NCBI GenBank assembly: GCA_021815405.1
Contig: JAKAGV010000013.1
Location: 109,294-173,293, forward strand
Direction: 5' to 3'
Length of the DNA stretch: 64,000 bases
From: Bacteroidota bacterium
GTDB lineage: Bacteria > Bacteroidota > Ignavibacteria > Ignavibacteriales > Ignavibacteriaceae
The notes beneath the pieces are model-generated. The model was given only the letters and a program-made list of their open reading frames with translations. It did not search any database and was not told the origin of the DNA. Of the stretch, positions 18,421 to 27,092 are shown one piece after another. Position 1 is the stretch's first letter. Each line of letters starts with the position of its first letter. Both the position numbers and the translations under genes were made by a program.

Positions 18421-20784
18421 TTAAATCCCTGTTTGCTCGGTGCGCTTTATAATTTCATTCTGAAGTTCAACTGTCAAGTCTACAAAATAATCGCTGTAAC
18501 CTGCAACCCTAACAATCAAGTCTCTGTACTTTTCAGGTTCCTTTTGCGCTTGGCGTAAAGTATCAGCATCAACAACATTAAACTGGATATGATGCCCGTC
18601 CATGCGGAAGTAAGTACGGATAAGCTGAGTCAGTTTCTCAATTCCGCTTTCGTCCTCAAGAAGCTGTGGAGTAAATTTCTGATTCAGCAGTGTACCGCCT
18701 GTCCTGAGATGATCGATTTTCGATGCAGATTTTATAACGGCAGTTGGACCGTTAACATCCGCACCCTGAACCGGTGAAATACCTTCCGATAATGGCTCCT
18801 CGGCAAATCTTCCGTCGGCAGTAGCGCCGCAAACACTTCCGAAATAAACATGTGAAGTTGTTGGTAGAAGATTTATTCTGTACTTCCCTCCCTTTGTGTT
18901 AGAACGATTATCCACCGCATTAAAATATATTTCGAAGATTTGCTTTAATAATGAATCTGCTTTGTCATCATCGTTGCCGTACTTTGGAGTATCGCTTAAA
19001 AATATCTGACGCATTGTTTCATTTCCGGCAAAATTGGACTTAAGAATTTTTAGAAGTTCTTTCATGCTGAGAATTTTTTTCTCAAATACATTGTGCTTAA
19101 TTGATGAAAGAGAATCGGTAATGCTGCCAAGCCCAACACCCTGGATATAAGAAGTATTGTAGCGTGCGCCGCCGCCGTTGTAATCTTTTCCCTTGGTAAT
19201 GCAATCATCAATTAGAACAGACATAAACGGAGCGGGAAGATATTCAGCATAAAGCTTTTCAATTATATTGTTGCCTTTAATCTTAATATCGATGAAATGA
19301 TTCAACTGTTTTTCATAAGCAGATAATAATTCTTCATAAGAGTTAAAGCTTTCAGGATTTCCGGTTTCAATTCCGATTTTCTTTCCGGTATTAGGATCGA
19401 TTCCATTGTTTAATGTTATCTCAAGAACCTTTACAAGATTGAAATACCCGGTGAGAATGTAGCATTCTTTTCCGAAAGCACCGGTCTCAACGCAGCCGCT
19501 TGAACCGCCGTTGCGTGCATCTATTATTGATTTGCCTTGACGTATTAATTCCTGAATGATTGAATCGGTATTGAAGACAGAAGGCTGACCGTATCCGGTT
19601 TTAATAATATTTAAAGCGCGCTTGATAAATCTGTCTGGATTTTTCTTGCTTACCTGTATCATTGAACTTGGCTGAAGCAGCCGCATCTCTTCAATAACAT
19701 CGAGAAGAATAAATGTTAATTCATTAACTGCATCTTCGCCGTTTTCCTTTACCCCGCCAAGATTAATTAAGCAGAAATCGGTGTACGTGTTACTTTCTTG
19801 AGCAGTGACTCCAACTTTAGGTGGCGCAGGCTGATTATTAAATTTAATCCAGAATGCCTGCAGAAGCTCCTTAGCTGATTCCGGTGTAAGCGTACCATCT
19901 TCAATATCTTTTTTATAGAACGGATAAAGATGCTGATCGAGCCTGCCGGGGTTGAATGAATCCCATGTATTTAATTCTGTAATTACTCCGAGGTGAACGA
20001 ACCAATAATATTGAAGCGCTTCCCATAAATTCCTTGGTGCATTTGCCGGGACATAAGAGCAGACTTCTGAGATCTTTTCTAGTTCTCTTTTTCTTTCAGA
20101 AATTTCTTCCTTTGCAGCTTTCTCCTTTGCAAGCTCAGAATATCTTTTTGCAAAATTGATTACAGCATCGATTGCAATTGACATCCCTTTAAGTTCTTCC
20201 CTTTTGTCAAAAGCTTCTGGATCATTATAGAAATCTAATGAACTGATTTGAATTTCTATTTCAGACTTTAGATCTAATAATCCGTGGCTGTATATTTTAT
20301 TACCAAGGACTGTATGCCCCGGAGCTCTTTGTTCCATAAACTCGGTAAAGATACCTGCGGAGTAAGCTTCTTTCCATGCATCATCAACTGAGTTAAATAT
20401 TTTTTCACGGATAGATTTTCCTTTCCAGAAAGAAATGATGGAATCTTCATAAATCTTTTTTGTCTGAGCATCGGACTTAAAAGAAATTTTTTCCCTTGTG
20501 TTTAAAATATCCAAATCTTGAATGCTATGAATACAGATTTCGGGATATGTTGGAGTTGCCTTAGGCGCCGGTCCTCTTTCGCCAACAATCAGCTCGCCAT
20601 CTTCCATATATAATTTTTTATTCTCAAGGATATGTTTGAGGCTGAGAGCTCTTGTTACAGGCACAGAAAATTTTTCAGGTGCGCCTGTTTTATAGAACTC
20701 AGTAATTAACACTGCTCTTTCGTGTGAAAGTGCTGGAATTGCGTTTAATGATTTTTCTCTTAATATTTTTATTCTGTCATTCAT
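18421..20784 (-). CDS. hypD: Trans-4-hydroxy-L-proline dehydratase (glycyl radical enzyme)
   Basis: Oxygen-sensitive glycyl radical enzyme that removes water from trans-4-hydroxy-L-proline to give pyrroline-5-carboxylate. Thiyl Cys and base in SSGCVETG (C431, E433), radical Gly in RVAGYSDYF (G762), C-terminal end RTEQTG. The spacing equals C. difficile HypD (Cys434, Glu436, Gly765), and long strings such as TELNTWDSFNPGRLDQHL and NNQPAPPKVGVT match that enzyme as I recall it. 787 residues from ATG 20784, two bases after the activase stop; TTG 20790 is an alternative. No proC is in the window. Not the hydrogenase factor of the same name. Confidence 0.88.
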   Translation of the reverse strand: MNDRIKILREKSLNAIPALSHERAVLITEFYKTGAPEKFSVPVTRALSLKHILENKKLYMEDGELIVGERGPAPKATPTYPEICIHSIQDLDILNTREKISFKSDAQTKKIYEDSIISFWKGKSIREKIFNSVDDAWKEAYSAGIFTEFMEQRAPGHTVLGNKIYSHGLLDLKSEIEIQISSLDFYNDPEAFDKREELKGMSIAIDAVINFAKRYSELAKEKAAKEEISERKRELEKISEVCSYVPANAPRNLWEALQYYWFVHLGVITELNTWDSFNPGRLDQHLYPFYKKDIEDGTLTPESAKELLQAFWIKFNNQPAPPKVGVTAQESNTYTDFCLINLGGVKENGEDAVNELTFILLDVIEEMRLLQPSSMIQVSKKNPDRFIKRALNIIKTGYGQPSVFNTDSIIQELIRQGKSIIDARNGGSSGCVETGAFGKECYILTGYFNLVKVLEITLNNGIDPNTGKKIGIETGNPESFNSYEELLSAYEKQLNHFIDIKIKGNNIIEKLYAEYLPAPFMSVLIDDCITKGKDYNGGGARYNTSYIQGVGLGSITDSLSSIKHNVFEKKILSMKELLKILKSNFAGNETMRQIFLSDTPKYGNDDDKADSLLKQIFEIYFNAVDNRSNTKGGKYRINLLPTTSHVYFGSVCGATADGRFAEEPLSEGISPVQGADVNGPTAVIKSASKIDHLRTGGTLLNQKFTPQLLEDESGIEKLTQLIRTYFRMDGHHIQFNVVDADTLRQAQKEPEKYRDLIVRVAGYSDYFVDLTVELQNEIIKRTEQTGI

Positions 20785-20786
20785 TA

Positions 20787-21596
20787 TCAACCCCGAATAG
20801 TAATTTCAACTCCTAATGGCTCAAATGTTTTTTTTATTTTGTCTAAAGATTCATCGGACTGCATTTTTAAGTTTTCAAGTTGAGCTTTGCTGTTAAACTT
20901 TTTATTCTTGCCTTCGCTCAATTCGTTGTACGGAAGAAGATCAACGTTAAAAATATTTTTTAGTTTGGAAAGGAACTCTGCAATTTGTCCTAAGTTAGTT
21001 TCTGTATCTGTAATTTCTGGAATGAGAGGAATTCGGATTCTGATTTTCTTTGCTGCTTCAGATAAGAAAATCAAATTGCGAAGGATAAGCTTGTTCGAAA
21101 CGCCGGTATATTTTTTATGCTCTGTTTCGGAGATAATTTTAAGATCGAATAGAAATAGATCAGTGTAAGGAATTATTAATTCGAATGCTTCTTTAGAAGC
21201 ATAACCGGAGGTATCGACAGCAGTGTGAATGTCTTGCTCTTTGCATTTCAGTAACAATTCTTTTAGGAACTTCGGCTGCATTAAAGGCTCTCCGCCGGAA
21301 AAAGTAACTCCGCCGCCAGATTGCTCATAAAACATTCTATCTTTAAATACTTCATTTATTATTTCATCGACTGTTACTTCTCTGCCAACGACATCTTTAG
21401 TTTCAGAATAAGAAAGCTTAAGAACTTTATTGCGGGTAATTTTTGTGGTGGTTTCAGGCTCTAGTTTTTTACTTTCGGGATTATGGCACCAGATACAGTC
21501 GAGCGGGCATCCTTTTAAGAATACAGTTGTACGTATTCCCGGACCATCATGGACGGAATATTTTATTATGTCAAATACAATCCCGGTATGCTGCAA
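20787..21596 (-). CDS. Glycyl-radical-enzyme activating protein (radical SAM)
   Basis: Installs the glycyl radical on the adjacent dehydratase using SAM and a 4Fe-4S cluster. CX3CX2C in KGCPLDCIWCHNPE (C30, C34, C37), SAM-binding GGE in TFSGGEPLMQP, and the N-terminal VHDGPGIRTTVFLKGC typical of the family. Length 269, close to PflA (246) and shorter than activases carrying a ferredoxin-like insert: the stretch between HNPE and SGGE (about 70 residues) has no cysteines, so the extra clusters common in eliminase activases appear to be lost. Ends TGA just before the dehydratase ATG; translational coupling likely. Confidence 0.93.
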   Translation of the reverse strand: MQHTGIVFDIIKYSVHDGPGIRTTVFLKGCPLDCIWCHNPESKKLEPETTTKITRNKVLKLSYSETKDVVGREVTVDEIINEVFKDRMFYEQSGGGVTFSGGEPLMQPKFLKELLLKCKEQDIHTAVDTSGYASKEAFELIIPYTDLFLFDLKIISETEHKKYTGVSNKLILRNLIFLSEAAKKIRIRIPLIPEITDTETNLGQIAEFLSKLKNIFNVDLLPYNELSEGKNKKFNSKAQLENLKMQSDESLDKIKKTFEPLGVEITIRG

Positions 21597-22057
21597 ATTT
21601 TAATCCGATTAATTTTGTAGACAATTAAATTGTAAACAGTTAAATACATAGACAAAAGTTATGCCTTATACTGCCGTTAAGACAAATGCTAATAATTCTT
21701 AGTTTTTTCAAATTATAAATGACCGGACAAAATTTTATAGATTAATTATTTCTTATAAAAGAGAATTCATGAATTACAAAAGCAAGAATAAAATGTCATC
21801 CGGCTGTTCCGATGGCTGTATAATGTCTTAAAGGACATCAAACAAGCTAGCCTAATCAGAGAGCTATTTAATAACTTATATTCTCATACTAACAAAATCA
21901 TCTGGCAGCTTTGCTTGATTGTAAAATATTTTTCAAATTTTTTGAATAAAATTTTAAAATCCTTTCTGTAAGAAGATTTTTAATTATAAAAATTAAAAGT
22001 AAATTTCATACAATTAAATTAAATATTAAATAACTATCAATTTAAACAGGAGGAAGC
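21597..22057. other. Intergenic region, divergent promoters; possible 20-codon ORF
   Basis: AT-rich gap of 461 bases between the divergent activase and T9SS cargo genes. The only structure noted is a 20-codon frame at 21,769-21,831 (plus strand, after AAAGAG) ending MSSGCSDGCIMS, followed by a small hairpin ATGTC/GACAT. No riboswitch or promoter could be assigned with confidence. The cargo gene's own ribosome-binding site, CAGGAGGAAG, lies at its right edge. Confidence 0.5.
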
Positions 22058-23161
22058 ATGGTAAGATTTTTACGATTCTTCTTTAATTCTATGAATTCAA
22101 CTATCGGCTGCATAAAAAGATCAGCTCTGGTTTTTGCATTATTTTTCATCTTCGGCTTATTTTCAGATTCGTCCGCACAAGTTAGCATTACACTAGATCA
22201 ATTTAAAGCAATATTTACTCCGGGGCTTACTCACACTTATACTAACTCTGATCAAACACTAAATGTTGTTGATATCGGGAAACCAGGCGGACCGAATGTT
22301 TATGATTTTTCAAATGTACAACTGCCGGCATACAGTATATCTAATAACTATTATGTTAGCAACGTTCCAATGTTGATATCAAGATATCCTTCCAACGCCG
22401 TTACAATGGGAGAAAGCCCTGAGCTTGTAGAGAGGAATCCGGTATTTATATTTGGACAGGATTCTGTATTTGTCTTAGGTGAGGCTACAGTTACTTCTCC
22501 ACAGGAATATAAGCATTATATTCCATACCAGGTCATGGGTAAATTTCCTATAACATACGGCTATTCATTCTCCCAATCTCTTACTGCGTATGACACCGTG
22601 TTTAGCTCTTCAGGCACAGTTGACTCAAGTTATTCATTTAATGTTAATAACATAACTACGGTTGACGGCTACGGTACTTTGAAAATAAACGGCAGCCAGG
22701 TTGAATGTTTAAGAATAAAATTAGATCATACAAGCTTGGGCGATAAAGAATTTATCTACATGACGAGAGAAGGAATTTTTATAGATATCATGGTTCCTTC
22801 TACGCAGCTTGATTCAGGTGCTGTAGAAATAAATCATATGACGGTACTTATATCTTCGTCATTCACAGAAGTTAAAGATATTAAAACAGAAACTCCTGCA
22901 GAATATAGCTTAAGCCAGAACTATCCGAATCCTTTTAATCCGGCAACAACTATCAGCTACCAGGTTCCTGCTTACAGTCATGTAACAATAAAAATTTATG
23001 ATATGCTTGGTAAGGAACTTGGGACTATTGTTGATGAAAATAAACCACAGGGAAATTATACGGTAAACTATAATGCAGGCAGTCTTTCAAGCGGCATATA
23101 TTTTTACCGGATGCATGCCGGAAATTTTATCAGTACGAAAAAATTCATTTTGCTGAAGTAA
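22058..23161 (+). CDS. Secreted protein with type IX sorting domain (type A)
   Basis: Exported and surface-delivered protein of unknown activity, 367 residues. A hydrophobic signal segment (ALVFALFFIFGLFSDSSAQ) ends near residue 41; ATG 22058 follows CAGGAGGAAG, and ATG 22091 could be the true start of a shorter signal peptide. The mature body (about 42-280) is beta-rich and not recognised. The C-terminal ~85 residues are a classical T9SS domain: YSLSQNYPNPFNPATTISYQ, VTIKIYDMLGKEL, GNYTVNYNAGSLSSGIYFYR, TKKFILLK. Implies a T9SS elsewhere in the genome. Confidence 0.88.
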   Translation: MVRFLRFFFNSMNSTIGCIKRSALVFALFFIFGLFSDSSAQVSITLDQFKAIFTPGLTHTYTNSDQTLNVVDIGKPGGPNVYDFSNVQLPAYSISNNYYVSNVPMLISRYPSNAVTMGESPELVERNPVFIFGQDSVFVLGEATVTSPQEYKHYIPYQVMGKFPITYGYSFSQSLTAYDTVFSSSGTVDSSYSFNVNNITTVDGYGTLKINGSQVECLRIKLDHTSLGDKEFIYMTREGIFIDIMVPSTQLDSGAVEINHMTVLISSSFTEVKDIKTETPAEYSLSQNYPNPFNPATTISYQVPAYSHVTIKIYDMLGKELGTIVDENKPQGNYTVNYNAGSLSSGIYFYRMHAGNFISTKKFILLK

Positions 23162-23184
23162 TATCTGCATCATAATATACTTTC

Positions 23185-23233
23185 AGGCTGTCATGAACGG
23201 CTGAAATAATTGGAGCCAATACCATGACAGCCT
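23185..23233. other. Inverted repeat after the T9SS cargo gene
   Basis: Perfect 11-bp arms AGGCTGTCATG (23185-23195) and CATGACAGCCT (23223-23233) with a 27-base loop that itself contains GGCT/AGCC. It begins 24 bases after the stop codon. There is no T tract, so it may be an mRNA-stabilising hairpin or weak terminator. Confidence 0.6.
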
Positions 23234-23327
23234 AAGCAAAAATAATTTACTTCCTGATGAACTAATAATCCGGAAATAAAATAATCATAATCAATGCCTC
23301 TTCGTTATTGATTGGAAGTGGCATTAT

Positions 23328-24740
23328 TTACTTTTCAGAAACATCTTTAATGATCAAAACCCAGTCATTCCCGTCTTTCTTTTTTCCCGGAGGATAAAAT
23401 TCTTTCTTTCCATTATTTATAAATTTCCCTATAAAATTAGAACTTCCATTTCTTGGATTATACCAATAAGCTTTTACATAATTACCGGAAATTTTTCCCA
23501 TGTTAATTTCAAAATCGCGACCGTTGTATGTATAGACGAATAGATATGATTTACCTCTCGTTGCTGCAAGGTAATTATATCTTTTACCATTTTCACCGGC
23601 AATTATGGATTCATCGGGAACTCTTTCAAAATACGGTACAGACAACATCAACTTTTTCAAATAAATCATCTCAGACGAACCGGGATCATTTAAAGCATCG
23701 TACCAATATTCCTTAACGCCGTAAGCGCCTTTATCTCCGGGCTTATAAAACTGCATTACTGCGTTGTCGCCGTAAGTGAAACCGCAGGCACCTGCAAAGA
23801 CTGACCAGTAGGCATATCTTCGAACATCATTATCTTTCCAGTAAGGCATTGAAGGATTATGAAGACCGTGTGGAATGTTTTCATAAGAAGGCTCGCCGTC
23901 CAGAACAGGCTTAACTGGTTTTAAATTCCAATCATCACTAACGTACTTCCAGTTATCTTCTCCGTATCCGGTGCTGTCTTGTGAATAATCTTTATGACCC
24001 GATTGGAACATGTTAAAGTTCAACCATGATTCATTATTAAACCAAGTTGAAGATTGTGTCCTTCCGAATGGATGAAAAGTAATCAAATGGTTTGGATCAA
24101 TCCGGTGAATTATATTGCCGATCTCATTCCATACATCTGTATTCTGGCTGCCTTTTGTATCTCCGCCGTTAATCCAAATAATATTTGATTTATTCTTATA
24201 TCTATCAGCAAGCCAGGTAATATAAGCTGGTGCATTCTTTAAATTAACACTGCCGTTTCGAACGTTAGCTCCCCACACCGGAACCATCGCTATAAAAATT
24301 CCTTTCTTGGCAGCATAATTAACAATGTAGTCAACATGGTCCCAGAAATCATATTGAATTTTATCGTGAGGATTATTCCCCGGAGTTTCCTTAGGATGTA
24401 CAGGGTTATTATCAATGAATGCAGAATCACCATAAACATTTATTTCAGGCATATCATGCAGAACCATTGCCTGAATTACATTAAATCCTTTTCGTGCTCT
24501 GTCATCAATATATTTTCTTGCTTCTTTCCTGTTTAATTTTGAAAACAATAACCAACCTGTATCGCCAAGCCAGAAGAATGGCTTTCCATTTTCAAATTCA
24601 AGGTAATGATCATTGGACGAAATTTTTAATTTTCCATTTTGAAAAATGCTGCTACGGTTTTGTGCATTTACATTAATTGAAGAGGTTAAGGCTGTAATAA
24701 CGAATATAAAAATTACAATTTTAAGTAGAAGTCTTGTCAA
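23328..24740 (-). CDS. Secreted glycoside hydrolase, DUF4038/GH140-like (apiosidase-type)
   Basis: Predicted exported glycosidase, 470 residues. Signal peptide LLLKIVIFIFVITALTSSINVNAQ. The N-terminal TIM-barrel domain (about 35-370) has the DUF4038 pattern: FENGKPFFWLGDTGWLLF, YIDDRARKGFNVIQAMVL, IIWINGGDTKG and VLDGEPSYENIPHG, whose acidic residues are candidate catalytic ones. The C-terminal ~90 residues (YFERVPDES...NYLAATRGKSYLFVYTYNGRDFEINMG) match the small beta domain that Pfam names a putative collagen-binding domain. In this family that domain accompanies plant-glycan enzymes. The start codon is TTG at 24740, without an evident SD. Confidence 0.82.
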   Translation of the reverse strand: MTRLLLKIVIFIFVITALTSSINVNAQNRSSIFQNGKLKISSNDHYLEFENGKPFFWLGDTGWLLFSKLNRKEARKYIDDRARKGFNVIQAMVLHDMPEINVYGDSAFIDNNPVHPKETPGNNPHDKIQYDFWDHVDYIVNYAAKKGIFIAMVPVWGANVRNGSVNLKNAPAYITWLADRYKNKSNIIWINGGDTKGSQNTDVWNEIGNIIHRIDPNHLITFHPFGRTQSSTWFNNESWLNFNMFQSGHKDYSQDSTGYGEDNWKYVSDDWNLKPVKPVLDGEPSYENIPHGLHNPSMPYWKDNDVRRYAYWSVFAGACGFTYGDNAVMQFYKPGDKGAYGVKEYWYDALNDPGSSEMIYLKKLMLSVPYFERVPDESIIAGENGKRYNYLAATRGKSYLFVYTYNGRDFEINMGKISGNYVKAYWYNPRNGSSNFIGKFINNGKKEFYPPGKKKDGNDWVLIIKDVSEK

Positions 24741-24905
24741 AATATATCTCTAATCTATTCAGTTCAAATTTTATTTCTAATTAAAAATTATTGAAAAGCC
24801 TGTTAGGAATCAATTACAAGTTGATAAAGTTTGATTGATAATCATTGGATTACATCAAATTTAAGTGTTAATTTATGACGTTACTAATTTCAACTAAATA
24901 AGATT

Positions 24906-25274
24906 ATGAACCCTTCAATTTCATATTGCGGATTGGACTGCAGCGGCTGCACAGTACATCTTCTTTCAAAGGAAGAAAATCTTTCTAAGAAGGATCTGAT
25001 GATTTCAGAAATAATCCGGACTTGCAAAGAACACTACAATGTTGATTTCAAGTTAGAAGATATAAAGGGATACGATGGATGCAAAACTGCTAACGGAAAT
25101 TTATTTTCAGGATGTTCCGATTGCAGGATAAGAAATTGTGCAATTCAAAAAGAACTTGAAAGCTGCGCCTACTACGAAGAATATCCATGTGAAAATTTAA
25201 AAGAGATGTTTAAAATAGATCCTTCTGCTAAAGAAAGACTCGAAATAATTAGAAGCAATTTTAAAACCAATTAA
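24906..25274 (+). CDS. DUF3795 cysteine-rich protein
   Basis: 122-residue cytoplasmic protein with many cysteines arranged as in DUF3795: YCGLDCSGC at the N-terminus, GYDGCKT, FSGCSDCRIRNCAIQK, SCAYYEEYPCENL. Probably binds zinc or an Fe-S cluster; no activity is known for the family. Starts ATG 24906 and lies 16 bases before the SDR gene, likely same transcript. Confidence 0.85.
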   Translation: MNPSISYCGLDCSGCTVHLLSKEENLSKKDLMISEIIRTCKEHYNVDFKLEDIKGYDGCKTANGNLFSGCSDCRIRNCAIQKELESCAYYEEYPCENLKEMFKIDPSAKERLEIIRSNFKTN

Positions 25275-25290
25275 ACGGAAAGAATAATTT

Positions 25291-26232
25291 ATGAAGCATA
25301 TTATATTTGGTGCAGGCGGCGCTATTGGAACTGTTCTAACAAATGAGCTGATTGCTAAAAATAAAAGCGTAAAATTAGTCTCACGAAGCGGGCACAGCAT
25401 GCCGCCGGCAGAAAGCCTCAAAGCCGATTTAACAAAGTTCGATGAGGTAAAGAATGCAGTTGAAGAAAATTCAGTTGTCTATCTTACTGCCGGACTTAAG
25501 TACAATCTAAAAATCTGGCAGGCAAACTGGATGAATATTATGCGCAACACTGTTGAAGCCTGCAAAGCAAAAAGAGCAAAGCTGATTTTCTTTGACAATA
25601 TCTATGCGCTTGGAAAAGTAAATGGTAAGATGACTGAAGATTCTCCGATAAATCCATGCAGCAAAAAAGGAGAAGTGAGAGCAAAGCTGATAGAATATCT
25701 GCAGTCTGAAATAAAAAGCAAGAACCTGGATATAATTATTGCGCGCTCTGCAGATTTTTATGGACCTTATGCACCGGCTTCAAGCATTCCAAACATTCTG
25801 ATTATAGATAGAATGTTAAAAGGTAAGAAACCTCAATGGTTTGTAAATGCAAATACAAAACACAGTTTTACATATACGGAAGACTGCGGCAAGGCTCTTT
25901 ATCTCTTAGCGAAAGATGAAAAGTCTTTTAATCAAATCTGGCATTTGCCAACAGCTTCGCCGGCAATCACGGCAAGACACTTTATTGAAATAGCAGCAAA
26001 GATACTCGATACTCCGGCAAAACTTATGGTAATGCCCAAATGGATGATAAAGCTTGGCGGCTTGTATGATTCAACAATAAAAGAATTGTATGAGATGCTT
26101 TACCAAAACGAATTTGATTACGAGTTCGATTCAACTAAATTCGCAAAGTATTTTTCTTCCAATCCAATTTCTTATGAAACCGGGATTGAAAGAACTATTA
26201 ACTTTTACAAACAACTTTTGAATAATAAATGA
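25291..26232 (+). CDS. Atypical SDR / NAD-dependent epimerase-like protein
   Basis: Rossmann-fold protein of 313 residues with GAGGAIGTVL at the N-terminus for nucleotide binding. The usual YxxxK catalytic pair is not intact: aligned by eye to GalE, the lysine of EVRAKLIEYL is kept but the tyrosine position holds Glu. SADFYGPYAP and the substrate-side segment KHSFTYTEDCGKAL are typical of extended SDRs. Function unclear: it may be an altered oxidoreductase or a regulator. Its stop codon TGA is the first three bases of the palindromic element at 26,230. Confidence 0.8.
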   Translation: MKHIIFGAGGAIGTVLTNELIAKNKSVKLVSRSGHSMPPAESLKADLTKFDEVKNAVEENSVVYLTAGLKYNLKIWQANWMNIMRNTVEACKAKRAKLIFFDNIYALGKVNGKMTEDSPINPCSKKGEVRAKLIEYLQSEIKSKNLDIIIARSADFYGPYAPASSIPNILIIDRMLKGKKPQWFVNANTKHSFTYTEDCGKALYLLAKDEKSFNQIWHLPTASPAITARHFIEIAAKILDTPAKLMVMPKWMIKLGGLYDSTIKELYEMLYQNEFDYEFDSTKFAKYFSSNPISYETGIERTINFYKQLLNNK

Positions 26233-26351
26233 GTTCGCTCTAAAAAGCTAAAAAAACTAAATGTCATTCCCACGAAAGTGGGAATCTATGCGATAATCAA
26301 AACTTTTTGGATTTCCGTTTACACGGGAATGACCTTTTTAGAGCGAACTCA
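26230..26351. repeat. Palindromic element, family TGAGTTCGCTC (copy 1)
   Basis: 122-bp inverted repeat with 17-18-bp ends TGAGTTCGCTCTAAAAAG (26230-26247) and CTTTTTAGAGCGAACTCA (ending 26351). Inside are TGTCATTCCCACgaaaGTGGGAA and TTTACACGGGAATGACC. A second copy with the same ends lies at 50,101-50,186 and lacks the first inner hairpin. Copy 1 supplies the stop codon of the SDR gene, which means insertion at or next to that gene's end. Looks like a small non-autonomous mobile repeat. Confidence 0.85.
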
Positions 26352-26371
26352 TAAATAAATCTAAAATTTAC

Positions 26372-27016
26372 ATGCGGAACTTTGATGGAATAATTTTCGA
26401 CGTTGACGGAACACTTACTTCAACTCTTGAATTGATATTTGAAACATTCAGATATATTGCCAAAAAATATTTTAATAAATCCATGACAGATGATGAGATT
26501 TCAAAACTCTTCGGGCCTACTGAAGATGTAATATTAAAAGCCTGGGCTGGAGATAATTATGAAACCGTCCGCAAAGACTATTATGATTATTACACAATGA
26601 ACCATCACATGGCTGATCTTTATCCTGGAATTGAAGAAATACTTGCTTACCTAAAATCAAAGAATGTCCTGCTTTCAATTTATACAGGCAAAGGAAGAGA
26701 AGCCGCAACAATTACACTAAAGAAGCTCGGCATTTATGATTACTTTGATTTAATGATGACAGGCGACGATGTAAGAGAACATAAGCCTTCCTCAGAAGGA
26801 ATTGATATCTTCGTTGAAAAATTTAATTTGAAGAAAGAAAGAGTTTTGATGATTGGCGATTCGCCGGTTGATGTTAAAGCTGCCAGAGCAGCCGAGGTAA
26901 AAGTCGCTTCTGTTATCTGGGACGATTATGCAAAGAAAACCAAAGACAAGCTGAAACCGGATTATTTATTCCATCATGTTTATGAATTGAAAAAATTTAT
27001 TCAAGATAACGTCTGA
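26372..27016 (+). CDS. HAD-superfamily phosphatase (phosphoglycolate phosphatase-like)
   Basis: Cytoplasmic HAD hydrolase, 214 residues. Motif I FDVDGTLTST (nucleophile D and acid D), motif II YTGKG, motif III Lys in EHKPSSEG, and motif IV MIGDSPVDVKAARAA. An alpha-helical C1 cap lies between motifs I and II, as in Gph, PpaX and beta-phosphoglucomutase relatives. Substrate cannot be settled. ATG 26372 lies 20 bases downstream of the palindromic element. Converges with phoU. Confidence 0.85.
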   Translation: MRNFDGIIFDVDGTLTSTLELIFETFRYIAKKYFNKSMTDDEISKLFGPTEDVILKAWAGDNYETVRKDYYDYYTMNHHMADLYPGIEEILAYLKSKNVLLSIYTGKGREAATITLKKLGIYDYFDLMMTGDDVREHKPSSEGIDIFVEKFNLKKERVLMIGDSPVDVKAARAAEVKVASVIWDDYAKKTKDKLKPDYLFHHVYELKKFIQDNV

Positions 27017-27092
27017 AAGTTATCATCAGTCAATAATTATTTATCATTCGCTTTTCGAATAACTTTGAATAATTGATTATTACAAGCATCAA

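Noticed and set aside
23328..24740. Functional link between the 'collagen-binding' domain of the glycosidase and hydroxyproline dehydratase
   Set aside because: The domain name is historical and such domains accompany plant-glycan hydrolases; the genes are separated by a T9SS gene on the other strand.
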